Made by a program: the position numbers and the translations under genes. A model generated the notes under the pieces. It made no database searches. It worked only from the letters and a program-made list of their open reading frames with translations, and was not told the DNA's origin. Of a stretch of DNA of 64,000 bases, positions 33,784 to 45,324 are shown in pieces. Origin of the DNA: Saposhnikovia divaricata. Its lineage: Eukaryota > Streptophyta > Magnoliopsida > Apiales > Apiaceae. How positions within the stretch are numbered: the stretch's first letter is position 1; the number at the start of each line of letters is the position of its first letter. The stretch covers positions 145,511,647-145,575,646 of the forward strand of contig CM071597.1 of NCBI GenBank assembly GCA_036435485.1, written 5' to 3'.

Positions 33784-36342
33784 ACAATAGACAAATACCT
33801 ACAGATTAAATATAAAAAATTTGTCGTAAATATTTGTATTAAAATAAGAAAAATTTGAGACAAAATTTTGAAGAAAAGGGGAAAAAAATTAGGTCATGTA
33901 ACTTGATATAACGGGCCCGCCAATCATTCCAAACTTCAACAAATCAATTACATTCTCATGCAACACGTATATAATTTTTGCCACTCCAAACACCTTTTTC
34001 TCACATTCAATCTGAATGGAATCTCCTCTTTCTTTCATAAAGGTAACAGCATGTTTGTACAACAACTTAAAGCGATGAAGAACTTTTTTATCGGGATTCA
34101 CACTTGCAAACATGTCATGCAGCCTGTCAAATTCATTTTTTGGCTTCTTTGTTGACTGAACTACATTTTTCCTTTTCTGCAAATAAACAATAAAATGATA
34201 TCTAAATACAATTCTTATTATGCAAGTTCATCTACATATTATTCAAGTCAACTTTTAATTAACTCTACATGCCTTAGCTATTGTGGGGGTGAAGGAGATC
34301 ATGTCCCGAGGCCACGCTAAATAAGACCCAACAGCTTGGCGGACGGTCTAAATTTCACCAACTACGGGCACCGAAACCAAGGCATCTCCCTTGATGACTC
34401 CATCCACCGAGACATGAACATGTCCCGGTTGTAGAGGAATTCCATGTACCGACTTACCTGCATCACCTTCAGGTACAACCCTACCAAAAGCTACCTTATT
34501 GTCTATGTTATCAACTGCCAGCTCACATTTTCTTGGACCCTAGATATATGCGTTAAATTGTAAGTATCCGTCATCACAAACCATATCCCAATAAAACCTT
34601 GACTTGTATTTATATATCTGTGTGTGTGTGTGCGTAATTGTTTTACCTTGTTTCCAGGTGGAGAAGGGGGGCGTACGGGATCAGGTGCAATAAAAATATC
34701 ATCATCCTCATTGTTGGCCATCAATTCATCAAGTTGTTCTACTGGACAACTTGCCTTGTCAAATAAATTTGGTTATTGAAGACTGGCCATCATGGCCTTC
34801 AACTCGTTAATCTGCGATGAAAATTCATTCTTTGTTCTTTCAAGCTCAGCCTTTGTTTTTTCAAGCTCATCCTTTGTCTCTTTTTCAGTTTTGGAACTTT
34901 GGTTCTTTCTCTTTTTTGGCATGTTGAAGCATTTTGATGGACTTATGAAGCTTCCAACTCCCCTTACCCTACCTGAATGCTCAGGTGTTTTCAATGCAGT
35001 ACTCAGCACATCACTCATTCCGCTAGGAACAAAATCACCCGTAAGCTTCTTTTCGAGAAAATCATCTTGTTAACGCATGACTCAAATTATGGACTGCTCT
35101 TAAATTCGATGTGAAATAATAAAGTAAAAAAGGAAAAAAAATCTTACAATTCTGCCATATATCTCAGCCAGTTCTTCATCAGGATTTTCATTATCTTTCA
35201 AACGACCAATTTTCCATAAAATTGCCCGATCAGGATCTTCCTCGGGATCCATCCGTCCCGCCGCCTCCTGCCAAACAGAATTCAACAAAAAATTGTCACC
35301 AGGCACTTAACAAATGAAAATTCTTGAAAAAATTTTATTAAATTTTTCTATAAATGCATACTTCTTCCTCTTGCACACCAACATATCCTTTCCTTGACAT
35401 CTTGTGGGGATATTTTCGCTGACTCACCCTCTCACTTTGCTCTTTATTAAGTGTCTGCATAAAATTAATTCTTTGAATCAGTATGCTTATATAGAATTAT
35501 TCAAGGTTCCCGCATCATACTTCATATATTACTGCCCTATAACGCATACCTTCCAATCATCGGTGCTCCTGATTGCAACAAATCTTTTCCATGCCTCCTT
35601 ACCAACATAAGCATACTTCCTCGGGGGCTTCGCTAACTTTTTCTTTTGACCAATAAAAGGCATCACATAATCAGATGTTAACTTGGACTTGAATTGTCTC
35701 CACTTTGCACCAGCAGACATCAAAATATAATGCTCACTTTCCGGTTCCACTGTGAACGTACCCTGAAGGAAAAACAGAGGAAAATTAATTATTCTACCAT
35801 TTCTAACATTTTTAAATGGTCATATGCTATAATTCAAAAATAAAAACAAATTTTGATTCTACCTGAACATCAGTCCATATTTTTGGTTTTAAATCATCAT
35901 CCACTTTTGGCCATGATGGTATATCGATCGGTGCCATTTTCCTGGCTAGCATGCCTACATAGGACTGCAACGTGCGTCTAGTATCTCCAATAGGAACACC
36001 ACTACGATTGTACCTGATTTTAAACTTCTTCCCATGTGCTTTCTTAGTGGCAACTTTGTGCATTGCAGAAACACCTCGCACTGATCTCTTTTTTGCAGAT
36101 TCGGTACTAGTAATTGTGCTCGTGTTTGAGTCTACGGGGGTGGGGGAGGCAACTTTTGTAGAGTTTTTAGAGTTTTTTAAGTTTTCTCCTTGACCTTTCA
36201 ATGCTTTCTCCTCCACCTGCTTTCCATCATCCTCCACCTGCTGCTTTTCTTCATTATTTATGATGGGAGGGTCTGCACCATCTGCATGCCTCTTAATTCC
36301 CTTTCCCGATTGTTTTTCGCATTTCTTCTGCTTCTTTGCCAT
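33784..36342 (-). pseudogene. 5' exons of CACTA TNPA-like gene (transposase_24 / DUF8039 type)
   Basis: Minus-strand exons: 36,342-35,863 (Met start; Lys/Glu-rich N-terminus, then RYNRSGVPIGDTRRTLQSY), 35,762-35,550 (VEPESEHYILMSAGAKWRQF and WKRFVAIRS), 35,454-35,362, 35,267-35,148 (LWKIGRLKD) and about 35,080-34,775 (LKTPEHSGRVRGVGSFISP, then a coiled coil). Later come about 34,724-34,650, 34,545-34,270 (CELAVDNIDNKVAFGRVVP, SVDGVIKGDALV, AVGSYLAWP) and 34,182-33,784. This is the usual domain order of plant CACTA second genes. Disruptions include a stop after MASLQ with a frame change, and a TAG in the DUF8039-like part. It is truncated by the Athila-like element; the protease end is at 8.7-9.7 kb. 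Confidence 0.78.
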
Positions 36343-36730
36343 TCCTTGTAACTCCTTTTCCTTTCTGCAAATTCCTGAAATATAAGTGTTTAAGTAAAAA
36401 ATTCATAGTAAATAATTGCAGATAAAAGAAAACAGTAAATTAAAATATAAATGCATAATTAAAACACACAGTAAATCTGTAGCATAATGGTGCAGATCAA
36501 AATTCACAGTAAATTATAAATGCATAATTAAAATTCACCGTATACTATTGCAGATCATAATTCATAGTAAAATATTGCATTAAAAAATGAAATTAAAACC
36601 TAGAAACATGCATCCTTAATATTAAAGAAAATGTCCTGGAAGCTAGCACAAATAATACCAAAATTCAAATTTAAATTACACAGTAGACAAAGAGTGGGAC
36701 AACATAAAATATAATGTTACATAGAACGAA
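36343..36730. other. Short AT-rich spacer between the two CACTA genes
   Basis: No gene seen. It repeats words such as AAATTCACAGTAAAT/ATAATTCATAGTAAA about five times between 36,400 and 36,580. It separates the end of the TNPD gene from the start of the TNPA-like gene, both on the minus strand, so it should hold the 3' end of one and the promoter of the other. Confidence 0.55.
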
Positions 36731-39700
36731 TCACTTTTTAATCCAAATTCCCTCAACATTCGATCTTTGATTTCCAAGACTAGGATCATCATCTCCATCA
36801 GGAGAAACATCGACTGTTGGGATTTTAGAGCAAAATGGAGGATTTTCCATTATAGTGTCTCCTAAATCATCGTCGTTGTAAATCTCGTGATAGTCTCGAC
36901 ATTTTGAAGTTAGTACGACTGACCAGGTAGGATCAACCGGATCTTCAACATAGAAAACTTGCTTGACTTGTTCAACAGAGACGTATTTATCATTCTTGTG
37001 GCGTTGTCGACTAAGGTCGACAAGTGTGAAACCAATATCATCGACCTTTACACCTCTATCACTGTCAGCCCATTTACACAAGAACAATGGGGCTTTGAAC
37101 GCACAGTAATCCAACTCCCATATTTCTTCAATTATGCCATAAAATGTCATTTCAGTTTCCACGGGATTTAAATCCTTCGAACTAGAGACTTGGACTATCC
37201 TTGCAAGTAAAGAGACGCAACTATTTTGGACAACCCTTACATCATCTCTGTGCTTTGTCAAGTAGCGAACGCCATCAACTAGAAAACCTTCATAAGTGAA
37301 AACTGAAAATGACGGTTTGCCTGCCAACCATCTTATTGTTTCTGAAACCTCTTCTTGATCCTCGATCATTTTACTAACTTTTTTTCTAAACCAATCAGCA
37401 AATAGCCGATTGTGTTCTCCAATCAGCCACTGTGCCGACTTTTTTTTCCCTCGATACATTCCTTCAAGATATTCCTTATGCATCCTTGCAAAATTAATAT
37501 ATAAATAAATTATTGACTAAAAGAAAATCTTACTAAAAAAAAATAGGAAAAAAAAAATCTAACTTACATAATATACGGATACACTTCAGCGTTGTTTTGT
37601 AGAACATGTAGTGCACCTCATCACATTCTTTTTCTTCCACCGACTTCATTATTGCAGCAGATAAGGGGCCAGAGAGCCTGTCCTTCTCCTTTGGAAGGCC
37701 GACAGTTGTATAACTCTTCTGAATAAACTCCGTACAAAATTCCACAGATTCTTCTCCCAAATAACTCTCAGCTATACAACCTTCCGGATAACAGCAGTTC
37801 CGTACATAACTTTTCAACACTTTATTGAAGCGTTCAAATGGATACATCCATCTATAAAAAATAGGTCCACACAAACGCAATTCTCTAACCAAGTGGACCG
37901 TGAGATGTATCATTACATCGAAAAATGACGGAGGAAATATCTTTTCCAGCTCACACAAGGTCAACACCACATCTGCTTGCATTTTATCCAACTTTGATAC
38001 ATCGACGACTTTGTTGCACAAAGAGTTGAAAAAGAAACACAATCTGATTATGCTAACCCTCACATGTCTTGGAAGAATAGATCGAATTGAAACTGGAAGT
38101 AGTTGTTGAAGAAGTATGTGATAGTCATTGGACTTGAGCCCAAACAACTTCAAATCTGGCAAAGATACACAATTTTTTATGTTCGATGAATGTCCGTATA
38201 GAAGTTTCATCGACGCAAGTGATGAAAACATTTTTCTTTTTTCTGCCTTTGAAAGAGTGTAAGCTGCAGGGGGCAAGTACGTTCTTTTTCCTACTTTTTG
38301 TGGAGCCAAATCTGTCCTAACACCCATTGCAATCATATGATTATGGGAAGCCTCACTATCTTTGGACTTATATTTTATATTTGGTAAAGTCCTGATCAGA
38401 TTATCGCACACATTTTTCTCAACATGCATCACAGCGAGACAATGACGAACATGATGATATTTCCAATATTCTAGCTCAAAAAATATTGACTTTTTCTTCC
38501 AAGGACAGTCCACCTTCTTTGACTTCTTTGCTTCATTTCCAAAAGAAAAAACAATGGGCTCCTGCCGCCATAACACCTCTTCTCCAGAAAGGGGTTCTTG
38601 TTTCTCACCGAACTCTTGTTCACCATTAAAAGTTGCCTTCTTCTTTCTATAAGGGTGATGTCGAGGTAAATAACGACGATGACCTTGAAAGCACATTTTT
38701 CTGCTATGAGGTAAATATTTAGCCACCGTATCCTCACCACATAAAGGACAAGCCATATAACCTTGATTTACACAACCTGATAAATTTCCGTATGCTGGAA
38801 AGTCATTTATGGTCCACATCAATATTGCCCTTAGAGTAAAAAAAGACTTAGTGTAGGCATCGTAAACATTTGGTTCACCTTCTTGCCAAAGTTTTTTCAA
38901 ATCTTCAATCAACGGTTGTAAGAACACGTCAATGTTATTACCCGGTTCATGTGGACCAGAGACTAAAATTGTTAACATCATAAACTTCCTTTTCATGCAT
39001 AACCATGGAGGAAGATTATAGGTAGTTAGTACTACTGGCCAGCAAGAATACCTATTGTTTAGGCCATTGTTATGTGGGTTTATACCATCCGCCGCCAAAG
39101 CTAAGCGTATGTTTCTTGGCTCACTACCAAAGTCTGGCCAAAGGTAATCAACATTCCGCCATGAAGGGGAGTCGGCTGGATGGTGCATTAGTCCATCTTC
39201 AACTCTTTGCTCAGCATGCCAAGTCATCAATTTCGCGGTAGAGGCAGATTTAAACAGTCGTTTAAATCTGGGAATGATTGGGAAATACCACATAACTTTG
39301 GCCGGAATGTCAATCCTCGGTTTACCATCCTTCCCTTTCTTCCATCGAGATGCATGACACTTGGGGCACTCGGTAGCATCGACATTTACACCCCAATACA
39401 AAATGCATTCGTTGGGGCAAGCATGGATTTTTGTATATTCGAGGCCCAATTTAGATAGGGTTTTCTTTGCTTCATAAGAAGTAACCGGCAAGACATTATC
39501 TTTAGGAAGTAAGGACCCAACAGAACTAAGTAATTCGGTAAAAGCACTATCGCTAATACCAAATCTCGCTTTCCAGTTATGCAGTTTTAGCATTGAATCT
39601 AGTTTAGTGGAATCACTGCCCTCATACAGAGGTTGTTCAGCATCCTCCACGAACCTCTTGAAGTCATATGTTTCTTTGTCTAAATCCTCATAGGCTGCTT

Positions 39701-40058
39701 CACAAACATTAGGAATTTCCGATTCAGCATCAGGAATATGCTCTTCTGAAGAAGAGGCAGAAGTAGAAAAGACGGAAGAAGCAGAAAAGGAAGTCGGTAA
39801 TTTACTATCCCCTCTAGTAGTCTTCTCCCCATGCCAAATCCAATTGGTGTACCCCAAACTAAAACCTTTTTCATACAAATGTCCTCTAATTATTTTTGTT
39901 GAAAATTTCTTGAAATTAACGCATCGTGCACAAGGACAAGGTATTTTCTTAGGATCTTCGCAATTTTGTTCGGCATACATCAAGAACTTCTCAACACCAA
40001 CTTCATATTCTAATGTTTCTCTATTCACTGAAATCCACGACTTATCCATATTTTGCAA
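36731..40058 (-). pseudogene. CACTA TNPD transposase (Tnp2 / transposase_21)
   Basis: Main exon 40,058-37,568; the likely start is Met of MDKSWI at 40,049. The N-terminal transposase-associated domain has CPCARCVNFK. The Tnp2 core includes HACPNECILYWG, CPKCHASRWK, LALAADGINPHNN, LVSGPHEPGNNIDVFLQPL, and CPLCGE/HSRKMCFQGHRRYLP. A DUF4218-type segment follows (PPSFFDVMIHLTVHLVREL). An 83-bp intron (37,567-37,485, GT..AG) leads to the second exon, 37,484-36,731, with a DUF4216-type end (FYGIIEEIWELDY, KCRDYHEIY region). A single-base loss near 37,605 shifts the frame just before the intron; otherwise the coding sequence is open. This enzyme would cut and move the CACTA element. Confidence 0.9.
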
Positions 40059-40211
40059 CAGTTATAGCCTACCTACAATTTCCGATATCAAATGGCAGAA
40101 AATTTTATAAGTGCACACACGAGTTCCCTAAATATCTCTCACATTATGTTCATTTCTGTCGCATATTATGTTCTTCAGGAATTTATATAAATAGACAACT
40201 TAGTAATAATT

Positions 40212-40250
<39 letters not shown>

Positions 40251-41640
40251 ATTTAAATTGAAATAGTACGTTAAATTATTCTAATTAAGGCTTATTTTGT
40301 GTACTTTGATATTACAACTGTTGTATAACTATAGTTCATTGCATATTTTGACAAAGAAACTTTTATTGTATTTATATCTATTTAATTAATATTATTCACT
40401 AGTTATACATCTTATATAAATTATGTAATTATGTTCCTTTTTAATTAGGAACCGTGTCTTTCACAAAACCCATATATGTGTTCACTAGGTGCATCAAACA
40501 AGTAATGAGGTTAATTAATCTTGAAAAACAGAGGTACAAAAAGAGCACCTTTTTATATGTGTTCAAAAGCAGAACCAGAAAAGACTAATAAAACAATGTC
40601 ACTTAAAATAAACTCCATATAAATTGCATTTAATTATTAGTTATCAAACAAGTATGCAAAATCCCAAACATTCACAATTATCATTTATAAAACAAATACA
40701 CAAATTACAAAGATTAGCTAGGCACACCGCAACCACTAATCGGAATCGGAAAGCAATGTTCAATATTTATGTGGATAACCAAACCACAAAAAAACTACCT
40801 ATATTCAAGTATAAGCAGGTGCACTACTAATATATATATTCAAAAACACTAAGCAAATTATCAAACAACCAAACTAAGCAAAAAGAAGTTCGCAAATAAG
40901 TTATCAAACAACAAATAAGTTCACAAAGATTCACATGCAAAGTGAGAAACAGAATTAGAGACTTACAAAGAACAAAAACTGAGCCCAAACAAACAGCAGC
41001 CAAGCTTACTTTGGAGATGACCCAAATAGAGCCCTACAAACAACAAGAAGCAACGCAGACATTACATTTACAAAGATACACAAACAAAAATTACAAGAAA
41101 AATAGACATGCATACATCTATAACAATAGATCTGAAAAATCACTTACTTTGGAGATGACCCAAGCTTAAGAATCAATCAGTTTGCTAAAAAAACTTAAAT
41201 TAAAAACCAAACTTTGATTTTTCAAACAAAAATCGAAATCGAAATATACTTACTAATCGTAATCGAAAATACTTACTTACTACAGATTCGACCTAATTAA
41301 TAGCCTCCAAGAGCACCAATTAACAGAAATCCAAAGGTAGGGTTCGACCTAATTGGGATTCGAAATGGGGGTTTTGAAATCTAGGGTTTTAATTTGGAGG
41401 TTTGTAATCTAGGGTTTTAATCTAGGGTTCTTCAAATTTGGGGGTTTGTGAGTGAAATTAGTGATAGTGAGTGAGATTTGAGTGAGGGTGTGAGGAGCGG
41501 GAGTGAGGTTTCAGTGTGAGAGGAGAGGGAAATTAAATTTGCTGAAGGGGAGGAAATGTTTCTAAGGGAAAAGCGGGCTGAAAATTTACATTATTAGAGG
41601 GAAAAAAGGATCCGCGTGTTTTTTTGTTTTTTTAAAAAGT
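40059..41640 (-). promoter_or_regulatory. CACTA 5' region upstream of TNPD
   Basis: No coding region seen. It contains a (TA)n run at 40,215-40,248 and A-rich DNA with the repeated block CTTACTTTGGAGATGACCCAA (two copies about 150 bp apart). At 41,385-41,430 are three copies of CTAGGGTTTT, that is, the telo-box-like AAAACCCTAG on the gene strand. It should include the transposase promoter and leader. Confidence 0.6.
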
Positions 41641-41790
41641 AGTTAAGACATCGGTTTAAAGTACAATTGATGTCTAAAACGTACTTTAACATCAGTTATA
41701 GTAAAACCGATGTAAAACAGACCTTTAATATCGGTAAAAAACGCAACCGATGTTAAAGGGGTGATGTCTATTAACTGTTTTCTTGTAGTG
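41641..41790. repeat. CACTA subterminal repeats, 5' side
   Basis: Four imperfect CATCGGTT/AACCGATG units in 150 bp, ending in the inverted terminus (TTTTCTTGTAGTG). They correspond to those at 7,842-8,230. Confidence 0.85.
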
Positions 41791-41959
41791 ATGTGTATAA
41801 TAGACAACTTGTAGGCAGACAACTACATATCTGGTACATGCACAACTTGACTTACCGATGTGAGTATCAACTTCACATGTGAAAAAAGAAACAAATCTAC
41901 TCCGATTTTAAAGATTCAACCACATGTGAGTACTGTCAGTATGTATAAGTGTAATGAAA

Positions 41960-42142
41960 AATGCTAGAGATATTAAATTGGGTATCAAAAATTGTTACAA
42001 AATGACATATCATGATTTTGATTGCTTATAATTGTAATAGACCCACCAGAATCATCCAATTAAAATATCCCAAAATGCCAAGTAATTAGTATCATGTCAT
42101 TTGGTAACAAAATTTGGTACTCAATTTGGTACCGCTAGCATT
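41960..42142. mobile_element. MITE with ~50-bp inverted ends
   Basis: Starts AATGCTAGAGATATTAAATT and, inverted, AATGCTAGCGGTACCAAATT; both continue to TTGTTAC.AAATGACAT. About 183 bp, noncoding. I could not settle the target-site duplication, so the superfamily is left open. Confidence 0.75.
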
Positions 42143-42226
42143 ACTGTTGATATCCATAACATACTTATTACTAAATTTGTTAGCATTTTCAAGTGCACAG
42201 CAATTGAATGATGTGTATATCCTGCC

Positions 42227-42415
42227 TAGGGCTGTTAACGAAACGAATATTTAATGAAATATTCGGTATTCGAATTCGTTTAACATTATTCGTGTTCGTT
42301 TATTAATAAATACAAATACGAATTCAAATCTTAAAAAATATTTGGTTTGTTAACAAATACAAATTCGAATAGATAAATATTCGTATTCGCTATTCGCTTA
42401 ATTATTCGGAAATTA

Positions 42416-42473
<58 letters not shown>

Positions 42474-42873
42474 TTATATTATATAGAAAAGTATTATATT
42501 TTTGATTTAATAGGATTATGGATTACGAGTTGTATAAACATCACTTAACACTTAGTCCCTATTCTCTTTATTTTCTTTGAGTTGGATGACTGTAATATTA
42601 GTACTTTATAATTTGTTTGAACTGGTGAAGTATGGGACTATGGGAGTTCATAACTTTTGTCACGGGCCAGCAGTTTAGTTATTTAGTTTCATTTTCTTTT
42701 AAATGAGTACCTTAAACGAATATGAATAGTTCGTGAATTTAACCGAATCCGAATACGAATACAAATAATTATTCAGGTAATAAACGAATACGAATCCGAA
42801 TATATATATTTAAAACGAATACAAATATGAAAATTAAAGTATTCGTTTCGAATTCGTTTCGTTAACAGCCCTA
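42227..42873. mobile_element. hAT-type MITE with (TA)n core
   Basis: Both ends read TAGGGCTGTTAACGAAACGAA inward, a pattern known from plant hAT MITEs; the flanking 8 bp are ATCCTGCC on each side (42,219-42,226 and 42,874-42,881). Much of the body is ATTCG-rich and self-complementary, with a (TA)n run at about 42,421-42,468. 647 bp, noncoding. Confidence 0.92.
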
Positions 42874-43035
42874 ATCCTGCCTATTTTAAGAAACTGAAAG
42901 CTACATTTTAAAATAGAGTAAATGTACTTTTCAATAATAATAAGTTTTTTATTTTTCTCAATTATATAATATTATGTACAAATTTCAATCAAATTTTGAT
43001 CAATTTAACCACCAAGAAAGGTCCGAAGGAGCAGT

Positions 43036-43803
43036 TCAACAATCAAAATCACATCTACATCTACGAAGTGCAGTTCCAGGAGTTTCCTCACATTCACCCC
43101 ACACATTGCCTTGATACTTAAATATCCTTATGCAGTTATTAATGCAGCAGTCTGTGTTACATTTTTCTATGCTGCACGTACCAAGATATCCATTGCACCG
43201 CCATTTTTTGTTCTCCGCCTCGAGCTTTTCACTTGAACCAGCCACTACTGTAACATATACATATACATATACAACAGATGAGTAGAAGAAATTAAAGCTT
43301 CTATTTAGCTTAATTATCATAATTTAGATGTTACTTGTAACTAAATAAGAGATCGAGACGGAACCACAAATAAATTCGGGATTCCATCTAGATTTCTGAT
43401 ACTAAAATATATGAACCTTGTGTAATTAATTTTTGCAGATCAGATAGTAAGTACTATAGTGTAGATAGATCTATTTGACATGAGTTAGGTTCCCGTCATG
43501 CAATTGCTAAAGCATGCTAATTTTCGGTACTTATTATCCGTAAAAAATTAGAGTTAGAGTGTATGTTTTGTATGAATACACGAGAGTCCATCCCATCTTA
43601 ATTTTGAGTTCGGAGTAATATTAAAATTCCTCCTCCTTTTCGGATAATAGGTTCGGAAAGTACGAATCATAACTTAGATTTTTAAATATACACTACCTAC
43701 AACATGCGTATAACAACAACATTATGAGGCAAAGAAAAGGCATACCAGAAACAAAAGCAACAAGAATAAATAGAGTGCAGAAGGTTGACAAGACTCGGGC
43801 CAT
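43036..43803 (-). CDS. Defensin-like cysteine-rich secreted peptide, copy 1 (two exons)
   Basis: Exon 1 is 43,803-43,746 (58 bp): a signal peptide starting MARVLSTFCTLFILVAF. The donor GTATG and acceptor TTACAG bound a 498-bp intron; exon 2 is 43,247-43,036 with TGA. The spliced product is 89 residues. Mature part: ten cysteines in C-x6-C-x4-C-x3-CC-x3-C-x13-C-x10-C-x-C-x3-C, with GEC and CRC elements reminiscent of the defensin fold. Residues before the first Cys (about SSEKLEAENKK) may be a short pro-region. The start was chosen because it gives a signal peptide and matches copy 2 exactly in exon lengths and phase. A TATA-like ATAAATAC lies about 35 bases upstream. Likely apoplastic; target unknown. 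Family placement is by cysteine pattern only. Confidence 0.85.
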
Positions 43804-43833
43804 CTTTTGTAGATACACTAGATGACAGTTCCT

Positions 43834-43883
43834 GTATTTATCTCTGGTTTGTCAAAGTCATGGATAATTAAATTATAGTAAAG
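43834..43883 (-). promoter_or_regulatory. Promoter of defensin-like copy 1
   Basis: A TATA-like AGATAAATAC (about 43,833-43,842) and, 20-50 bases further up, CTTTACTATAATTTAATTAT (43,864-43,883). The latter 20 bases are identical in the same place upstream of copy 2 (62,466-62,485). Confidence 0.6.
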
Positions 43884-44068
43884 AGAATACGTTTGTGTTC
43901 ATAAATAAGAAGCATTTTTAATGGTATCTTCTTCTTTAATGCATATACATAAATTTTATGTTACAAGGGAAAGGGAACTTAGATATTTTTAGCTTTGAGC
44001 TCTATTTTTTTTTATTTAAATGACTATGTTGCATCAATACTTAAAAAAAAAAAATCTCAGTACCTTGA

Positions 44069-44502
44069 GGGAGTGTTTGGTTAGGGGTAATAAACAAAGG
44101 GAAAGAAAATCAACTGAGTTCATTCTTATTATTGGTGTTTGTTTTGTAAAAATTGTCATTCCCTTTGACCCTTTTAGTTTTAGAATTACCCAATATTTCT
44201 CATATCTCATTTCCCACTTCTCACTAGATATTTTGTTTCCCTTTCCTTATTCTTTTTACATTTTAAATTATAATTTCTATCTTAAATCATTAAAACATAG
44301 ATTTACATGTAAATTATTTTTAAAAATAAAAAATAACTTTTCACTTAATATTTATAAATTAATAATAATTTTGATATAAATTTCGATTCCGTTTCTAGAT
44401 AAGAACCAAACTGATAAAACAATTCAGGATCATTACTTTCCTTTCTCCTTCTTACCCTTTCTGTATTTCATTCCGTTTTCCTAATACGAACCAAACGCCT
44501 CC
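44069..44502. mobile_element. MITE, Tourist-like
   Basis: Ends GGGAGTGTTTGGTT and, inverted, GGAGGCGTTTGGTT, with AT-rich noncoding DNA between; about 434 bp. The GTTTGG-type terminus is common in Tourist/Harbinger MITEs. Flanking triplets are TGA and TAA, so a clean duplication is not shown. Confidence 0.6.
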
Positions 44503-44559
44503 TAATTATCTTTCTAATGTAGAACAAACATTTCTCGAAACAACATTAATAAAAATTTA

Positions 44560-44785
44560 CCCCATCAATCCCATTTTGTTTGACATTCTTCTTTTTGCTC
44601 GTATTTCAATGTGCTTGGACAGGCTACTTAAAATTATTTTTTTTTAAATTTTTTGTTTTGTATAAAAATATAGATTCTATATTTTATTTTAATCAAAAAA
44701 AATTAAAAAATATAATTCACAAGTACCCGGTCCGAGCAAATTGAAATGCGTGAAAGAGTCAGAAGATCTTACTTTGTGGGACGGG
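44560..44785. mobile_element. MITE, Stowaway-like
   Basis: An inverted pair: CCCATCAATCCCATTTTGTT followed by ATTTCAATGTGCTTGGAC on the left, and on the other strand from the right CCCGTCCCACAAAGTAAG followed by GCATTTCAATTTGCTCGGAC. About 226 bp and AT-rich. Ends of the CCC..CCC kind suggest Stowaway/Mariner; the TA duplication is not clear. Confidence 0.5.
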
Positions 44786-44799
44786 AAATTATTACTCTT

Positions 44800-45130
44800 G
44801 TTCGGCCAAGTCATGGAAAATTAAATTAGAGTAATTAAGGCAATACGTTACAAATTAAGGTAAAAATTTTAAATTACGAAATAGTTAAAATTTTATATAA
44901 GGATAGCAAGTGAAATTCCCAATAGATTTAACTATAATGACAATTGTTTTTAATTTTTACTAACGGGAATTTTGGTTCGATGAATATAGACAATAAACTA
45001 TGATTATTTATAATTTTTGCGAAGAAGAATTATGCATTGGAGTGAATTTACATATTATATCTTTTAAAAATATTTTCTTCTTTATCAGGCATTTGTAAAT
45101 TTTAGGTTACAAAAGTACTTAAATGCTTAA
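44800..45130 (-). pseudogene. Relic copy of the defensin-like gene's upstream region
   Basis: Can be followed alongside 43,843-43,990: AAGTCATGGAAAATTAAATT against AAGTCATGGATAATTAAATT, then AATACGTT, later a TTTCTTCTTTA block and TTTTAGGTTACAA against TTTTATGTTACAA. No coding part accompanies it; the position where exon 1 would start is occupied by the MITE at 44,560-44,785. It suggests a third, lost gene copy or a partial duplication. Confidence 0.5.
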
Positions 45131-45324
45131 TTTATGGAGTTGGGTTTTATAAAGATCCTAGTAATATGGAGATTACAAAGATCTCTAGTATAATCATTGG
45201 AGACTATGGAGACCCTAGTAATTTGGAGATTACCAAAATTATTAGATAACAACTTTTTTCTTATTTTGTATGAAATTTTAGTATAAGAATGATCCTACTA
45301 TATTATGGGGTTTTAATCGAAATG

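Larger units (their letters stand above)
7827..41790 (-). mobile_element. CACTA (En/Spm) transposon, interrupted by nested insertions
   Basis: The ends are CACTACTGGAAATAAG at 7,827 and, inverted, CACTACAAGAAAAC at 41,790; both continue with AATAGACATCA. Flanking triplets are ATG (7,824-7,826) and ATG (41,791-41,793), the 3-bp duplication expected of CACTA elements. Subterminal palindromes lie at both ends. Genes read on the minus strand, so the 5' end is at 41,790. Removing the Athila-like insertion (24,100 bp plus its 5-bp duplication) leaves about 9.9 kb. Confidence 0.93.

Noticed and set aside
43036..43320. Single-exon reading of defensin-like copy 1 starting MIIKLNRSF
   Set aside because: That N-terminus is intron sequence: an acceptor TTACAG precedes the conserved part, and an upstream exon with a proper signal peptide joins in frame, as in copy 2.
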